A DNA stretch of 34,623 nt, from assembly GCA_938030595.1 (NCBI GenBank), contig CALHIB010000036.1, forward strand, positions 1-34,623, read 5' to 3'. Numbering within the stretch: position 1 is the stretch's first letter; each line of letters opens with the position of its first letter. The notes under the pieces are model-generated. The model had not been told where the DNA came from, did not search any database, and saw only the letters and a program-made list of their open reading frames with translations. The DNA comes from an uncultured Rhizobiaceae group bacterium. GTDB lineage: Bacteria > Pseudomonadota > Alphaproteobacteria > Rhizobiales > Rhizobiaceae. This document shows, one piece after another, positions 33,438 through 34,623 of the stretch. A program made the translations under genes and the position numbers.

Positions 33438-34623
33438 ATGGTAATTGAGTATTTTCTAGAGTGGGTCGAAACAGCAACTGTCGCAAAGAGAACGGAAGCT
33501 GCTTCCGCGCTTGTTCGTGCATATTTGAGAAGCGATATCTCCAATGAAGAGCGTGAAGATGTTGAGGCAGCGCTGACAACTTTGTTGGAAGACCCTGCGC
33601 CATCTGTCAGGGGGGCTTTGGCTCAGTCCTTCGGTGCTCGCAAACAAGCGCCAAGACATATTATTTCTGCGCTCGCTGCCGATACTTTAGATGTTTCCAT
33701 AATTGCGTTATCCCAATCCCCTGTCCTTCATGATATGGAGTTGATTGAGTTTATCGAAACTTCAGATGTTGATAATCAAATCGCGATTGCCTGTCGTCCG
33801 TGGTTAAGCGAGAAGCTTTTGACAAGTATTTGTAATAGTGCGCATCAAGACGCATGCATGGCTTTGATGATGAACCCTGTCGCAAACTTCACGCAAGATA
33901 ATTTACACACAATAGCCCAGCGTTTCGGCGAGATTACAGATATTCGATTGATGTTATTAGATCGACAGGATCTTGCAGCAGAATCGCGTCTTATTTTGAT
34001 TGATAAACTAGGTAGCGCATTATCCAACATGGTAGCATCCAAAGGTTGGATGCAAGAAAATAAAGTCAAGAAAGTTGTCAGTGAAGCCTGTGACAAGGCC
34101 TCAATCGAATTTGTTGCCAATGCTTCAAATGAAGACGTGACGCACCTTGTTCGCAATATGATTGAGAGCGGCAAAATTACAGTCAGCTATCTACTACGCG
34201 CAGTTTGTATGGGTAATATTACCCTGGTTGCACGTGCCTTTGCGGAGTTGAGCGGCGTTAGGTTTTCACGAGTTGAGGCAATTCTGACAAAAGACAGAAA
34301 ATCAGCCTTTAAGGCGCTTTATGATAGAGCCGGCCTGCCAATATCCGCTTTTATTATATTCCATACAGCGATTTCAACCTGGCGGCGTCTATTATCTACT
34401 GGCGTTGCAGAAAACAATGCCCGACTACCATATCTTGTAACTCGCGAAGTGCTTGAAACTTACACAGGTAGAAAAGATGAGGTCGTTGACGACCTGATAT
34501 TGTTGCTACGCAAGCTTTCTGCGGAAACGGCTCGTGAGAGTTCAAAAATCAAGGCTGCAGAAATTGCAAGTCGTGTTTCATTTGAAGATTCAGAAGTTCA
34601 AATCCAAAGTGACGTAGAAGAAG
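33438..34623 (+). CDS. DUF2336 domain protein, 5' part (cut by window edge)
   Basis: The frame opens at ATG 33438, with GGAG six bases upstream, and stays open for 395 codons to the window end, so it is missing from the ORF track. It begins MVIEYFLEWVETATVAKRTE and includes LEDPAPSVRGALAQSFG, IALSQSPVLHDMELIEFI and the later helical segment LPYLVTREVLETY. This is the all-helical, HEAT-like DUF2336 family of alphaproteobacteria. No function is established; some relatives occur with sensor domains. No membrane segment was seen. Confidence 0.85.
   Translation, partial: MVIEYFLEWVETATVAKRTEAASALVRAYLRSDISNEEREDVEAALTTLLEDPAPSVRGALAQSFGARKQAPRHIISALAADTLDVSIIALSQSPVLHDMELIEFIETSDVDNQIAIACRPWLSEKLLTSICNSAHQDACMALMMNPVANFTQDNLHTIAQRFGEITDIRLMLLDRQDLAAESRLILIDKLGSALSNMVASKGWMQENKVKKVVSEACDKASIEFVANASNEDVTHLVRNMIESGKITVSYLLRAVCMGNITLVARAFAELSGVRFSRVEAILTKDRKSAFKALYDRAGLPISAFIIFHTAISTWRRLLSTGVAENNARLPYLVTREVLETYTGRKDEVVDDLILLLRKLSAETARESSKIKAAEIASRVSFEDSEVQIQSDVEE

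Noticed and set aside
33845-34174. 109-residue minus-strand ORF at the right end
   Set aside because: Antisense to the long open DUF2336 frame, which has a ribosome binding site and family-like sequence.
1-34623. Prophage, insertion sequence, CRISPR array or toxin-antitoxin pair
   Set aside because: No integrase, transposase, regularly spaced repeats or paired small toxin-antitoxin genes were seen on either strand.

Overview
The window looks like a chromosomal segment of an alphaproteobacterium of the Hyphomicrobiales (Rhizobiales) type. The evidence is a complete aapJQMP general L-amino-acid ABC operon, a DUF3126 gene beside cysE, PAS_5 and PilZ proteins, a DUF920-type transglutaminase-like peptidase, DUF1194, DUF2336, and a Rhizobium etli-type L-asparaginase. 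By eye the base composition is moderate to AT-leaning, which is low for the order. No rRNA, tRNA, CRISPR array, insertion sequence or prophage was seen. This is mostly ordinary core genome; the unusual material lies in leaders, intergenic RNA structure and a few odd protein architectures.

Layout. 1-818 (-) is the 5' part of a cystathionine beta-lyase. 1168-6223 (+) is aapJ-aapQ-aapM-aapP, with an intra-operon terminator after aapJ and a final terminator that lies inside the next gene. 6228-6923 (+) is a DUF2459 protein, convergent with a flavin monooxygenase (6926-8104, -) and a zf-CHCC zinc-finger protein (-). 8446-10385 (+) holds an alpha/beta hydrolase, cysE and DUF3126. An unidentified membrane-anchored protein (-), a small membrane protein (+) and a gamma-carbonic anhydrase (+) follow. 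12343-14637 (-) is a surface or c-di-GMP flavoured group: transglutaminase-like peptidase, double PilZ protein and PAS_5 protein. An orphan structured RNA with its own terminator lies at about 14820-14990 (+), then a rhomboid protease (+).

15767-18613 (-) reads folE-hisI-LysE exporter-patatin, preceded by a long structured folE leader. 18915-24290 (+) is a tightly packed run of IscU/NifU-like scaffold, yidD, asparaginase, MsrQ-like heme protein, rlmJ and thrS. It is followed by an AT-rich, degenerate GT51 protein and a membrane-ferredoxin-adenylate cyclase fusion. 26737-28062 (-) is a TadE/G-like protein, divergent from a DUF1194 vWA-type protein (+). The right end carries a GMC oxidoreductase (+), a malyl-CoA lyase-like enzyme (-), a periplasmic three-repeat beta protein (-), a flavin reductase (+) and a DUF2336 protein cut by the window edge (+).

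The best candidates for something new are: (i) the orphan RNA at 14820-14990 with two interleaved helices; (ii) AapP fused to a helix-hairpin-helix domain through a histone-H1-like Lys/Ala linker; (iii) a 9-codon leader ORF coupled by ATGA to aapJ; (iv) a possible start-codon pseudoknot in the leader of the transglutaminase-like peptidase; and (v) a stem with a G-rich/C-rich loop next to the terminator of that gene.
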